From: Novosphingobium sp. PC22D | GTDB taxonomy: Bacteria > Pseudomonadota > Alphaproteobacteria > Sphingomonadales > Sphingomonadaceae | Assembly: GCF_002556635.1 (NCBI RefSeq) | Contig: NZ_MWMO01000005.1 | Location: 1 to 64,000, forward strand | DNA: 64,000 nucleotides | Direction: 5' to 3' | In this document: positions 40,338 through 49,088 of the stretch, piece after piece | Numbering within the stretch: the first letter of the stretch is position 1 | Layout of the letters: every line of letters starts with the position of its first letter | Notes under the pieces: generated by a model | Told to the model about the DNA's origin: nothing | The model's database searches: none | The model's input: the letters and a program-made list of their open reading frames with translations, nothing else | Translations under genes and position numbers: made by a program

Positions 40338-40360
40338 TCCGGGAAACATTCCGTCCCGGA
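40338..40360. repeat. Inverted repeat TCCGGGA/TCCCGGA
   Basis: A 7-bp perfect inverted repeat with a 9-nt spacer in the gap after the SDR gene. It could be a weak terminator stem for the SDR gene or an operator for the small gene at 40394; no U-run follows. Confidence 0.3.
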
Positions 40361-40393
40361 AACGTTGGTTCGCATGAAAGGGACGATGGAAAG

Positions 40394-40660
40394 ATGAGCG
40401 GACTGGTCTACGCCTTGGCACTATTCGGTTGTACGGACGACGGCACGATCTGCGAGCGTCTGCAGGGACCCGCGACGACCTATCAGTCGCGCGTCGAATG
40501 CATGGCCTCGCAAAACGATGCGCTGGGCAGCCACGAGGCGCTTTCGTCCGATTATCCGAGCGTCTTCGCCCAGTGCATGACGCGCGGCGAGCTGGTCGCG
40601 ATGGGCAAGGGGCAGGTCGATCTCACCAAAAGCCCGCAGGCCTACGCCAGCGCCGACTAG
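40394..40660 (+). CDS. Small hypothetical protein with four cysteines
   Basis: An 88-residue protein that I do not recognise. It starts with a hydrophobic stretch ([10 protein letters not shown]) and has cysteines at about 13, 20, 36 and 61, which could form disulfides if the N-terminus is an export signal. The frame is clean, starts with ATG 13 codons after the gap dyad, and its stop overlaps the queF stop by 3 nt in convergent orientation. No function can be proposed. Confidence 0.55.
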   Translation: MSGLVYALALFGCTDDGTICERLQGPATTYQSRVECMASQNDALGSHEALSSDYPSVFAQCMTRGELVAMGKGQVDLTKSPQAYASAD

Positions 40661-41118
40661 CCCCGGCCGCGATACGAGGCGACGCCCTGATCGGGAAGCC
40701 ACAGCGCCTCGGGCGGAGCGCCCGATTGCCAGAACACGTCGATGGGAATGCCGCCGCGCGGATACCAGTAGCCTCCGATGCGCAGCCAGCGCGGCGCCAT
40801 CTCGTCGAAGAGGCGGCGGCCGATCCCGACCGTCACGTCCTCGTGAAAGCCGCAGTGGTTGCGAAACGCCCCGAGGAACAGCTTGAGACTTTTCGATTCG
40901 ACGATCGTTTCGCCCGGCGCATAATCGATCACGAGATGCGCGAAGTCGGGCTGGCCGGTCACCGGGCACAGCGAGGTGAACTCCGGCGCCGCGAACCGGA
41001 TCATGTAAAGCTCGCCCGCGCGCGGGTTGGGCACGTAATCGAGCCGCGCGTCTTCGGGGCTTGGGGGAAGCGCGCTGTTGCGGCCCAGGTGCAGCGGCTG
41101 TAGCGGATCGTCGCTCAT
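40657..41118 (-). CDS. queF: NADPH-dependent 7-cyano-7-deazaguanine reductase
   Basis: A 153-residue QueF of the short, unimodular type. It reduces preQ0 to preQ1 in the queuosine pathway for tRNA modification. The catalytic cysteine is in [14 protein letters not shown], and the NADPH-binding QueF motif region is [24 protein letters not shown] at 41118 (MSDDPLQP) gives the usual family length; an in-frame ATG 4 codons upstream is an alternative. No other queuosine genes lie in the window. Confidence 0.95.
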   Translation of the reverse strand: MSDDPLQPLHLGRNSALPPSPEDARLDYVPNPRAGELYMIRFAAPEFTSLCPVTGQPDFAHLVIDYAPGETIVESKSLKLFLGAFRNHCGFHEDVTVGIGRRLFDEMAPRWLRIGGYWYPRGGIPIDVFWQSGAPPEALWLPDQGVASYRGRG

Positions 41119-41226
41119 GGCACGCCCCATGCCGCGAACGCGCGCGCGAGACAAGCGGGCGCAGGCGGGCAAGCGGATTAAGACCCGGTTCAGCCGGGCC
41201 GCCGAATGGGGATCGAAAGCGGGGAA

Positions 41227-42468
41227 ATGTTGGTTCGCATGGCAAGATCCGGTAACGCAGTGCTTCTCGCGCTCGTCGCGGCGGTGGCCTTGCCGCATGT
41301 TGCCTCGGCGCAGGATGCGGTCACCGATTTCCAGTTGCCGCCGGCCCCCACGCCGACACCGACCTCGCGCACGCAGGGGCCGGTCGACCCCGAAAATCCT
41401 TTCCGCACACGCCCTTCCGCCCCGGGCGGCACGCCCACGGCGCAACCGAGCGCGCCGCCGACCATCACGCCGCTTCCGGTCATCACCGAATCCGCCGAAG
41501 CATCGCCGCGCCCCTCGGCCCGCGCCACGCGCGCCGCGCCGTCGCCCGCCGCAAGACCACCGGCGCCCACCCCTTCCGCTTCCACAGCGACCGGGGCAGC
41601 GGCGGCGGCGCCGCCCGCTCCGCAACCGAGCTCGGAGACGCCGGCGGCCACGCCGGCAAGCCCCGGGCAAGCCTCTCCGGAAGCGGGCGGAGCGCTCGCC
41701 GCGCCTGCGGCCTCGGACGGCACGCCGTGGCTCTGGGCCGCCCTGGCCGCGATCCTCGCGGTGATTGCCGCCGCCGGTCTGCTCCTCGCCCAGCGGCGCA
41801 AGCAGAGTAAATCAGCCCCGCGCGACGCCGACGATCGGGCCCCGCCAGCGGCAGCGCCAACCCCGGCCGCGCCAGCGGCGCTGCCGCCCGCAGTCCAACG
41901 AAAGCCCGCCGCCCCGCCCCCATCGAGACCCGCCGCAACACCCGACCGCGCGAGCACGGCATGCGGACTCTCGGTCAGCTTCGAGCCGGTCAACCTGCGG
42001 ATCTCGCTCGCCTACGCCACGATCGCCTACCGCCTGTCGCTCGCCAACGACGCGCCCGAACCGCTGGGACCGATCGAGGTGCGCGGCGACCTCATCACCG
42101 CGCACCGCTCGCTAGACAGCCGCGCGCAGCTTTCGCCCGACAGCGCCGACCTCGAACACAAGCATAGCCTCGCAAGCCTGGCGCCGGGCGCATCGCAGGT
42201 CCTGGCTGGCGAACTTCGCCTGCCGCTCGACCAGGTGCTCGGCTTCCGCAAGGGCAAACACGGGTTCTTCGTCCCGCTCGCGCGGTTCCGCCTGGTAAGC
42301 GCCGACGGCAACGCGGCGCCGCGTATCTACACCGTGGGCACTCCCGGTCCGGGCGAAGTCCTCGGCCCGATCTGCGCCGACATGCCGCGCCTTTTCAATG
42401 ACGTCGCCGCCCGCGAGATCGAAACCGGGCGCTGGTTGGGCCTCGACCCCGTGCGCGCGGCTGGCTAA
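41227..42468 (+). CDS. Proline/alanine-rich exported membrane protein, unknown function
   Basis: About 413 residues. A signal peptide ([26 protein letters not shown]) is followed by a long Pro/Ala/Thr-rich low-complexity region (to about residue 165), one transmembrane helix ([21 protein letters not shown]), a second Pro/Ala-rich basic linker, and a C-terminal globular domain beginning [17 protein letters not shown]. The C-terminal domain would lie in the cytoplasm if the signal peptide is cleaved. I do not recognise it. The start is uncertain: ATG at 41206, 41227 or 41239 are all in frame. It shares a 13-bp sequence with the region before the small gene at 40394. Confidence 0.65.
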   Translation: MLVRMARSGNAVLLALVAAVALPHVASAQDAVTDFQLPPAPTPTPTSRTQGPVDPENPFRTRPSAPGGTPTAQPSAPPTITPLPVITESAEASPRPSARATRAAPSPAARPPAPTPSASTATGAAAAAPPAPQPSSETPAATPASPGQASPEAGGALAAPAASDGTPWLWAALAAILAVIAAAGLLLAQRRKQSKSAPRDADDRAPPAAAPTPAAPAALPPAVQRKPAAPPPSRPAATPDRASTACGLSVSFEPVNLRISLAYATIAYRLSLANDAPEPLGPIEVRGDLITAHRSLDSRAQLSPDSADLEHKHSLASLAPGASQVLAGELRLPLDQVLGFRKGKHGFFVPLARFRLVSADGNAAPRIYTVGTPGPGEVLGPICADMPRLFNDVAAREIETGRWLGLDPVRAAG

Positions 42469-42497
42469 GCTGAGGGCTGCAACCGCGGGAGATCCCA

Positions 42498-43712
42498 TTG
42501 AAGGACGATGAAACCAGGCACGAACGGGAAATCGCGACCCGGCTCGTGACCGCGGGCCGCCGCAGCGAATGGACCGGCCCGGTCGTCAATCCTCCCGTCT
42601 GGCGCGCCAGCACCCATCTCTACGAGAACATGGCCGCCCATGCCGAAGGGCCGCGCCACAACGAAGACGGCCGCTTCTTCTACGGCCGTCGCGGCGCGCC
42701 GACGCAATGGGCGCTCGCCGACGCGCTGACGGGGCTCGAGCAGGGCGCGGCTGGGACGGTGCTCTATCCCTCCGGCGTCTCGGCGATCGCGGGCGTGCTG
42801 CTCGCACTGCTCAAGCCGGGCGATATCCTGCTGATCACCGACAATGCCTACGATCCCAGCCGCGTCATGGGCCGCGGGCTGCTTGCCGATTTCGGCATCG
42901 AGACCCGGTTCTTCGACCCGCTCGATCTCGACGCCTACGCCGCGCTGTTCTGCGAGCGCACCCGCGCTGTCCTGCTCGAAGCGCCCGGCAGCCTCACGAT
43001 GGAAGTGGCCGACGTGCCCGCGCTTGCCGCGATCGCGCGAGAAAAGGGCGCGGTCTCGGTGATGGACAACACCTGGGCCGGCCCGCTCGGCTTCCAGGCG
43101 CTGGCCAACGGTGTCGATGTCGTCCTGCACGCGCTGACCAAGCACGTCGGCGGGCACTCGGACCTGATGATGGGCAGCGCAAGCGCCGGCGAGGAACTCT
43201 ACCAGACGCTGCGCAAGCGCGCGCAGACGCTCGGACTGGTGGTGTCGCCCGACGACGCCGCACTGGCGCTGCGCGGCCTCAGGACGCTCAAGCTGCGCAT
43301 GGAGCAGGAAGCCGCAAGCGCGCTGCGCCTGGCCGAATGGCTTTCGAAACGCCCGGAGGTCGCCGCGGTGCTCTGCCCGATGCTGCCCGGAGCCCCCGGC
43401 CACGAGATCTGGAAGCGCGACTTCACCGGCGGCTGCGGCCTGTTCAGCTTCGTCATGCGCGGCGGCACGATGGCCGCACGCAACGCCTTCATCGACGCGC
43501 TCGACCTTTTCGGCATCGGCTATTCGTGGGGCGGGTTCGAAAGCCTGGTCACACCGGTCGACGCAAAGCCGCTGCGCGCGGTCATGAGCTGGCCGCCGCC
43601 TGGCTGCGCGACCGAGGACCGCTTCGGCGTGCGCCTGTCGGTCGGGCTCGAGGACCCGGACGATCTCATCGCCGACCTCGAGCAGGCCTTCGCCGCGATG
43701 GCCCGGCGATGA
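42498..43712 (+). CDS. metC: Cystathionine beta-lyase
   Basis: A 404-residue PLP enzyme of the Cys/Met metabolism family, probably cystathionine beta-lyase, which makes homocysteine from cystathionine. FYGRRGAPTQWALADAL is the substrate/PLP-phosphate segment, TVLYPSGVSAIAGVLLALL follows it, and the PLP lysine is K215 in HALTKHVGGHSD. The start codon is TTG at 42498 with GGGAG 7 nt upstream. Its stop overlaps the start of the MscS gene (ATGA). Related gamma-lyase activity cannot be excluded. Confidence 0.9.
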   Translation: MKDDETRHEREIATRLVTAGRRSEWTGPVVNPPVWRASTHLYENMAAHAEGPRHNEDGRFFYGRRGAPTQWALADALTGLEQGAAGTVLYPSGVSAIAGVLLALLKPGDILLITDNAYDPSRVMGRGLLADFGIETRFFDPLDLDAYAALFCERTRAVLLEAPGSLTMEVADVPALAAIAREKGAVSVMDNTWAGPLGFQALANGVDVVLHALTKHVGGHSDLMMGSASAGEELYQTLRKRAQTLGLVVSPDDAALALRGLRTLKLRMEQEAASALRLAEWLSKRPEVAAVLCPMLPGAPGHEIWKRDFTGGCGLFSFVMRGGTMAARNAFIDALDLFGIGYSWGGFESLVTPVDAKPLRAVMSWPPPGCATEDRFGVRLSVGLEDPDDLIADLEQAFAAMARR

Positions 43713-44794
43713 GCGCCGCGCTGCAGGTCGTCGATCCGGAAGCCTTCGCCAGCGAAGCCCCCGTTCCCGTTCCGTCGCCGACCGCCACGGTAACGCGGAT
43801 CATCGAGCAGCAGCCCGTCTCCGGCGCCGACGGGATCAAGGAAGCGGTCGCGTCCAAGAGCGAAACGTTCGGCGGCCTCGTCAACACGCTCGACAGCCTC
43901 GCGCTTCAGGTCGGCACCACGCGCATCTCGCTGTGGGACATGATCGTCGTCCTGCTGGTCATCGCGGTGGTGATCGTGGTCGGATACTTCGGCGGCAAGT
44001 TCGCGAACCGGCTCATCGAGAAACTCACCCGTTTCGACCAGACGCAGCGGCTGCTCGCCGAAAAGCTCGTGAGCCTGCTCGTCTGGGCGATCGCGATCAT
44101 GGTCGGCATCGATGTCCTCGGCATCGATCTCACCGCGCTCGCGGTGTTCTCGGGCGCATTCGGCCTCGCCATCGGTTTCGGTCTGCAAAAGACCTTCGGC
44201 AACCTGATCGCGGGCATCATCCTGCTGCTCGACAAGTCGATCAAGCCCGGCGACGTGATCGCCGTGGCCGACCAGGCGGGCAATTCCACCTTCGGGCAGA
44301 TCCAGAAGATCGGTATCCGCGCGGTCTCGCTCACCACGCGCGACCAAAAGGAATACCTCATCCCGAACGAGAACCTGATGATCAATCAGGTTGAGAACTG
44401 GTCCTACTCCTCGCGCAACGTGCGCATGCAGGTGCAGGTGGGGGTGAGCTATCTCGCCGACATGACGAAGGCCGAAGCGCTGATGCTCGAGGCCGCGCGC
44501 AGCGTCGATCGCGTGCTCGACGTGCCGCCACCGACGGTCTGGTGGGAATCCTACGGCGACAGCTCGGTGAACTTCATCATCCACTGCTGGATCCGCGACC
44601 CCGAGGAGGGTGTCGGCAACGTGCGCTCGGCAGTGCTCAAGAGGCTGTGGAACCTGTTCAAGGAGCACGACATCGAAATTCCCTACCCCCAGCGCGACAT
44701 CAACCTGCGCGACGGCAAGGCCTTCCGCGAGCTGCTCGCCGCCATGCGCGAGAACGAGGCGCCAGGGCGCCCCGATCCGAAAGACGACGGCTGA
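43709..44794 (+). CDS. Mechanosensitive ion channel MscS family protein
   Basis: A 361-residue small-conductance mechanosensitive channel. About 75 residues form a soluble N-terminal extension, then three membrane helices: DMIVVLLVIAVVIVVGYFGG, LVSLLVWAIAIMVGIDVLG, and the pore helix TM3 with SGAFGLAIGFGLQKTFGNL. The beta-domain follows (VGTTRISL is upstream; EYLIPNENLMINQVENWS downstream). It would open under membrane tension to release solutes. It overlaps metC by 4 nt and precedes a ligand-gated channel gene by 16 nt, so an operon is likely. Confidence 0.93.
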   Translation: MSAALQVVDPEAFASEAPVPVPSPTATVTRIIEQQPVSGADGIKEAVASKSETFGGLVNTLDSLALQVGTTRISLWDMIVVLLVIAVVIVVGYFGGKFANRLIEKLTRFDQTQRLLAEKLVSLLVWAIAIMVGIDVLGIDLTALAVFSGAFGLAIGFGLQKTFGNLIAGIILLLDKSIKPGDVIAVADQAGNSTFGQIQKIGIRAVSLTTRDQKEYLIPNENLMINQVENWSYSSRNVRMQVQVGVSYLADMTKAEALMLEAARSVDRVLDVPPPTVWWESYGDSSVNFIIHCWIRDPEEGVGNVRSAVLKRLWNLFKEHDIEIPYPQRDINLRDGKAFRELLAAMRENEAPGRPDPKDDG

Positions 44795-44810
44795 CAGGAG
44801 ACGCCGCCCG

Positions 44811-45917
44811 ATGGTTCCCGCAATCCCGAAAACCCCGCCCTCGCCTATCCGCTTCGCGATCACCTGCCTGGCCCTGCTGCTCTCGATCTGGGGGGCCGGC
44901 GCGGCTGGCGCCCAGGCAGCGCCAGAGCCGATGCGCATCGCCACACGCGAGGCGCCGCCCTTCGTGACGAAGGGGCCCGACGGAAGCTGGCAGGGGCTCG
45001 CCATCGATCTGTGGCGCGATATCGCCGAGCGCCGCGGCTACGACTACGCCTTCGAGGAAGCGAGCCTTGGCGACATGATCGACGGTGTCGAGGACGGCCG
45101 TTTCGACGCGAGCGTCGGCGCGCTCACGATCACGTCCGCGCGCGAGGAAGTGGTCGACTTCACCCACCCGTTCTACGCCACCGGCTTCGGGATCGTCACC
45201 GCGAAGGCCCCGCCGGGCTGGATATCGCTGTTCCGCAACTTCTTCACGCTCGAATTCCTGAAGGCGGTCCTGGCGCTGAGCGCGCTGCTGGCGGTGGTCG
45301 GCGTGCTGTTCTGGCTCGCCGAGCGCAAGCGCAACTCCGAGGAATTCGGCCCCGGCGCGCGGGGCGTGTTCTCGGGCTTCTGGTTTTCCGCGGTGACGAT
45401 GACCACGGTGGGTTACGGCGACAAGGCCCCGCGCACCCTCCCCGGCAAGATCCTCGCGCTGGTCTGGATGTTCGCGGCGATCATCATCATTTCGACCTTC
45501 ACCGGCATGATCGCATCATCGCTCACCGCCGGCCAGTTGAGCGGGGCGGTGTCCGGCCCCGGCGATCTGCCTTCGGTGCGCGTGGGCTCGATCGCCGACT
45601 CGGCGAGCGACGAATGGCTGACGCAGGACGGCGTGGGTTTCACCGCCTTCGCCGATGTCCGCTCCGGGCTCGAGGCGGTGCGCGACGGGCGGCTCGACGC
45701 CTTCGTTTACGACAAGCCCCTGCTCGCCTATCGCATGCGCAACGGAGACCTGTCCGACAAGCTGCGCTTGCTGCCGGGGACCTACGGCCGCCAGGACTAC
45801 GGCATCGCCCTGCCCTTCGGCAGCGCGCTGCGCGAACCGATCGACGTCGAACTGCTGAAGTCGATCGAAAGCGATGCCTGGCGCCAGCGGCTCCGGACGG
45901 TGGTGGGCGAGCAGTGA
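44811..45917 (+). CDS. GluR0-like ligand-gated K+ channel (prokaryotic ionotropic glutamate receptor)
   Basis: A 368-residue protein in which a bacterial solute-binding fold is split by a K+-channel pore. A signal peptide (1-36) is followed by lobe 1 (41-135; LTITSAREEVVDFTHPF with R111 as the expected alpha-carboxylate ligand), TM1 (about 151-170), a pore helix with the K+ selectivity filter TVGYGD (199-204), TM2 (about 212-235) and lobe 2 (250-345; D301 in VYDKPLLAY as the acidic amino-group ligand). This is the architecture of cyanobacterial GluR0. ATG at 44811 has CAGGAG 10 nt upstream. It would gate K+ flow in response to an extracytoplasmic amino acid; the ligand is not known. Confidence 0.9.
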   Translation: MVPAIPKTPPSPIRFAITCLALLLSIWGAGAAGAQAAPEPMRIATREAPPFVTKGPDGSWQGLAIDLWRDIAERRGYDYAFEEASLGDMIDGVEDGRFDASVGALTITSAREEVVDFTHPFYATGFGIVTAKAPPGWISLFRNFFTLEFLKAVLALSALLAVVGVLFWLAERKRNSEEFGPGARGVFSGFWFSAVTMTTVGYGDKAPRTLPGKILALVWMFAAIIIISTFTGMIASSLTAGQLSGAVSGPGDLPSVRVGSIADSASDEWLTQDGVGFTAFADVRSGLEAVRDGRLDAFVYDKPLLAYRMRNGDLSDKLRLLPGTYGRQDYGIALPFGSALREPIDVELLKSIESDAWRQRLRTVVGEQ

Positions 45918-45935
45918 TCTTCCAGGGTGATGAAA

Positions 45936-46727
45936 TCAGAAGGCGGGTTCGTAGCCCGGAGGCAGATCGCCGTCGTCGTCCTGGCCGGGAACGTGGATGC
46001 CGCATTCGGTCTTGTCCCAGCCCTTCCAGCGGCCCGAGCGCGGGTCTTCGCCCGGCGCGACCTTGCTGGTGCACGGCATGCAGCCGATCGAGGGGTAACC
46101 CTCGGCCACCAGCGGGTGCGGCGGCAGCTCGTGCTCTTCCATGTAGGCGGCGATGTCTTCCGGGGTCCAGTCGATCAGCGGATTGATCTTGAGCCGCCCC
46201 TGCGCGTCGGACTTGTCGATCTCGAAGCGCGGCAGGCTGGACCGCGTCGCGGCCTGGAACGCCTTGCGCCCGGTGATCGAGGCATCGAACTTCGCCAGTT
46301 CCTTCGCCAGCGGCTTGACCTTGCGGATTTCGCAGCAGCCGTCGGGATCGTAGGACCAGCGCAGCCCGCTCTCGTCCTTCTTCGCCAGTTCCTCGGCATC
46401 GGGTTCGAGGTTGCGCACGCCGGTAAGCCCGAGCCGGGCGACGAGTTCGTCGCGATAGGCCAGCGTCTCGGGGAAGTGCTTGCCCGTTTCGAGGAACAGC
46501 ACCGGCGTCGCCGGATCGACTTGCGCGATCAGATGCAGCAGCACCGCGCTTTCCGCGCCGAAGCTCGATACGACCGCGACCTCGCCCGCCATCCGCTCCT
46601 TGAGCAGCGTTTCGAGCATCTCGAGCGTGCTGGTGCCGCGAAACAGGCGGTTGAGGCGCACGGCCTCCTCTTCCTGGAAGCGCGGGCCGGTATCGATGCG
46701 ATCGCGCGTGCGGATCTTGTCGGTCAT
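45936..46727 (-). CDS. cysH: Assimilatory APS/PAPS reductase, [4Fe-4S] type
   Basis: A 263-residue CysH that reduces activated sulfate to sulfite with thioredoxin as donor. The PP-loop region is VAVVSSFGAESAVLLHL. Two cysteine pairs, CCEIRK and CMPC, mark the [4Fe-4S] adenylylsulfate reductase subtype, so APS is the probable substrate. The catalytic cysteine is in the terminal ECGIH. ATG at 46727 gives MTDKIRTRD; upstream in-frame codons overlap the DUF934 gene and are not family-like. Last gene of the sulfate assimilation operon. Confidence 0.94.
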   Translation of the reverse strand: MTDKIRTRDRIDTGPRFQEEEAVRLNRLFRGTSTLEMLETLLKERMAGEVAVVSSFGAESAVLLHLIAQVDPATPVLFLETGKHFPETLAYRDELVARLGLTGVRNLEPDAEELAKKDESGLRWSYDPDGCCEIRKVKPLAKELAKFDASITGRKAFQAATRSSLPRFEIDKSDAQGRLKINPLIDWTPEDIAAYMEEHELPPHPLVAEGYPSIGCMPCTSKVAPGEDPRSGRWKGWDKTECGIHVPGQDDDGDLPPGYEPAF

Positions 46728-46731
46728 GGTC

Positions 46732-47163
46732 TTACACTCCGTGGCGAAGCGCCCAGATCGGCTTCCGGCCATCGCCGGTGGCCTGGTAAACGTTGTCCCA
46801 GCGGTCGAACGCGGCCTGCGCATCCTCGGGATCGAGCGGATGCGCGGGCGCGAAGGCGTCGAACCCGCAGCGCTTTAGGTGCGAGAGCATGTCGATGACG
46901 ACATCGCCCACCGCACGGATCTCGCCGGCATAGCCCGCCTCGCGCAGCACGCGCGCCGAGGAATAGCCGCGTCCGTCGGTCCAGGCGGGGAAGTTCACTT
47001 CGACAAGTGCGATGCGATCGAGATGCGGCAGCAGCGCGCGGGCATCGTCGCCCGGCTCGATGCGTACGGCGGTGGCGTTGGTCTGCTCGGCGAACGCGTC
47101 GACGGTGACGGCGGGGTCGTTGACCGCTTCGTCCTCACGGAACCGGAACTGGACTTCAACCAT
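46732..47163 (-). CDS. DUF934 domain-containing protein (sulfite reduction accessory)
   Basis: A 143-residue DUF934 protein, found in proteobacteria between sulfite reductase and APS reductase genes. It is recognised by VEVNFPAWTDGRGYSSARVLRE and GDVVIDMLSHLKRCGFDAF. Its biochemical role is not established; context links it to sulfite reduction. ATG at 47163 overlaps the sulfite reductase gene end by 8 nt, and the gene ends 4 nt before cysH. Confidence 0.9.
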   Translation of the reverse strand: MVEVQFRFREDEAVNDPAVTVDAFAEQTNATAVRIEPGDDARALLPHLDRIALVEVNFPAWTDGRGYSSARVLREAGYAGEIRAVGDVVIDMLSHLKRCGFDAFAPAHPLDPEDAQAAFDRWDNVYQATGDGRKPIWALRHGV

Positions 47164-48790
47164 AAAGCGCCTCCTTGAACGGAGCCATGCCCAACCGCCG
47201 ATAGGTATCGAGAAAGCGTTCCTCGCCCTGCTTCTCGCGCAGGTAGACATCGGCAACCTTCTCGACCGCGTCGACAATGCCGTTCTCGTCGAAGCCCGGA
47301 CCGGTGATCTGACCCAGCGAGGTGTCCGCCGCTTCGGAACCGCCGAGCAGGAGCTGGTAGTTCTCCACGCCCTTCCGGTCGACGCCGAGGATGCCGATGT
47401 GGCCCGCGTGGTGATGCCCGCAGGCGTTGATGCAACCCGAGATCTTGAGCTTCATCTCGCCGAGCGCATCCTGCTTCTCCTGCGCGGCGAAGCGCTCGGA
47501 GATCTTCTGCGCCACCGGGATCGAGCGCGCATTGGCAAGGCTGCAATAGTCGAGACCGGGGCAGGCGATGATGTCGCCCACGGTATCAATATTGGCAGTG
47601 CCGAGATCCGCCGCGTCGAGCTTCCGCCAAAGCGCGTAGAGATCGGCCTTCCTCACGTGCGGGAAGACGATGTTCTGCGCGTGCGTCACCCGCATTTCGT
47701 CGAACGAGTATTCCTTGCCGAGGTCGGCCATCAGCCGGATCTGGTCGGCCGAGGCGTCGCCCGGAATGCCGCCGACCGGCTTCAGACTCACCGTCGCGCT
47801 GATGTAGCCGGGCGCCTTGTGCGCGTGGCAATTGCGCTCGACCCAGAGGCGGAAATCGGGATCGGACAAGTCCAGATCATCGGCCAGCCCGATCTCGAAC
47901 GGCGGGTCCTGGAAATAGGCTCCGATCCGCTCGAGCTCGGCGAGCGGCGGCTCGATGCCCTGGGTGAGCAGGTGCGCGAACTCTTCCTCGACCTGGCGCG
48001 TGTATTCCTCCTTGCCCAGCTCGTGGACGAGGATCTTGATGCGCGCCTTGTACTTGTTGTCGCGGCGACCGTAGCGGTTGTAGACGCGCAGGCAGGCCTC
48101 GGCATAAGTGATGAGCTGGTCGAGCGGCACGAACTCCCGGATCATCGGCGCGATCATGGGGGTGCGGCCCATGCCGCCGCCCGCATAGAACTGCGCGCCG
48201 ATCTCGCCCGCGTCATTGCGCACCATCTTGATGCCGATGTCGTGCAGCTTCATCGCCGCGCGGTCGGTCTCGCTGGCGATCACCGCGATCTTGAACTTGC
48301 GCGGCAACGTGAGGAACTCGGGGTGGAAGCTCGACCACTGGCGCAGCAGTTCGGCATAGGGACGCGGGTCGATCACCTCGTCGGCGGCGGCCCCGGCGAA
48401 CTGGTCCGAACTGATGTTGCGGATGCAGTTGCCGCTGGTCTGGATCGCATGCATCTCGACCGTCGAGAGATCGGCGAGGATGTCGGGCGTGTCCTCCAGC
48501 TTGATCCAGTTGTACTGGATGTTCTGGCGCGTGGTGAAGTGGCCGTAGCCGCGATCGTACTTGTCGGCGATGTCCCCCAGCATGCGCATCTGCTCGGAGT
48601 TGAGCGTGCCATAGGGCACCGCCACGCGCAGCATGTAGGCGTGGAGCTGGAGATAGAGGCCGTTCTGAAGCCGCAGCGGCCGGAACTGCTCCTCGGTCAG
48701 CTCGCCCGAAAGGCGGCGGCGCACCTGGTCGCGGAACTCGGCGACGCGGGTGTCGACCATCTGCTGGTCGTATTGATCGTACTTGTACAT
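47156..48790 (-). CDS. cysI: Nitrite/sulfite reductase (sirohaem-[4Fe-4S])
   Basis: A 544-residue sirohaem-dependent reductase that makes sulfide from sulfite in six one-electron steps. Two ferredoxin-like half-domains are visible. The cluster/sirohaem cysteines are in CPGLDYCSLANAR and CINACGHHHAGHIG. No CysJ flavoprotein gene is present, so ferredoxin or another donor is likely. It sits between DUF2849 and DUF934 genes. Sulfite rather than nitrite is favoured by the operon (cobA, cysH). Confidence 0.93.
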   Translation of the reverse strand: MYKYDQYDQQMVDTRVAEFRDQVRRRLSGELTEEQFRPLRLQNGLYLQLHAYMLRVAVPYGTLNSEQMRMLGDIADKYDRGYGHFTTRQNIQYNWIKLEDTPDILADLSTVEMHAIQTSGNCIRNISSDQFAGAAADEVIDPRPYAELLRQWSSFHPEFLTLPRKFKIAVIASETDRAAMKLHDIGIKMVRNDAGEIGAQFYAGGGMGRTPMIAPMIREFVPLDQLITYAEACLRVYNRYGRRDNKYKARIKILVHELGKEEYTRQVEEEFAHLLTQGIEPPLAELERIGAYFQDPPFEIGLADDLDLSDPDFRLWVERNCHAHKAPGYISATVSLKPVGGIPGDASADQIRLMADLGKEYSFDEMRVTHAQNIVFPHVRKADLYALWRKLDAADLGTANIDTVGDIIACPGLDYCSLANARSIPVAQKISERFAAQEKQDALGEMKLKISGCINACGHHHAGHIGILGVDRKGVENYQLLLGGSEAADTSLGQITGPGFDENGIVDAVEKVADVYLREKQGEERFLDTYRRLGMAPFKEALYG

Positions 48791-48791
48791 C

Positions 48792-49088
48792 TCAGATCAC
48801 CCAGTTGAGCGCTTCGGGGTCGGCGGGCTTGAGCGTGAGGTCGGGCCGCACCGTCGGGCCGAGCGCGCGGATGCGGTCCTTGATATGCGCGGGCCGCACG
48901 CCTTCGTCGGTCTGGACCCCGTCGATGACATAGGCGGCGAAGACGCGGCGCGCGGCTTCCTCGCGCGCGATGATGTCCGCGCCGCCTTCGCCGACATCGA
49001 CCGCATCGTCGACGTGCAACGACCAGCTTTCGCCGTCCCACCAGGTGACGGCGCCGGTCTTGAGGTCGTTTCCGGTCAGGATCTTCAT
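48792..49088 (-). CDS. DUF2849 domain-containing protein
   Basis: A 98-residue DUF2849 protein, opening MKILTGNDLKTGAVTWWDG. The family is small, mostly alphaproteobacterial and nearly always adjacent to sulfite reductase; its function is unknown. ATG at 49088 overlaps the methyltransferase stop (ATGA), and its stop abuts the sulfite reductase start. It is part of the sulfate assimilation operon. Confidence 0.88.
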   Translation of the reverse strand: MKILTGNDLKTGAVTWWDGESWSLHVDDAVDVGEGGADIIAREEAARRVFAAYVIDGVQTDEGVRPAHIKDRIRALGPTVRPDLTLKPADPEALNWVI

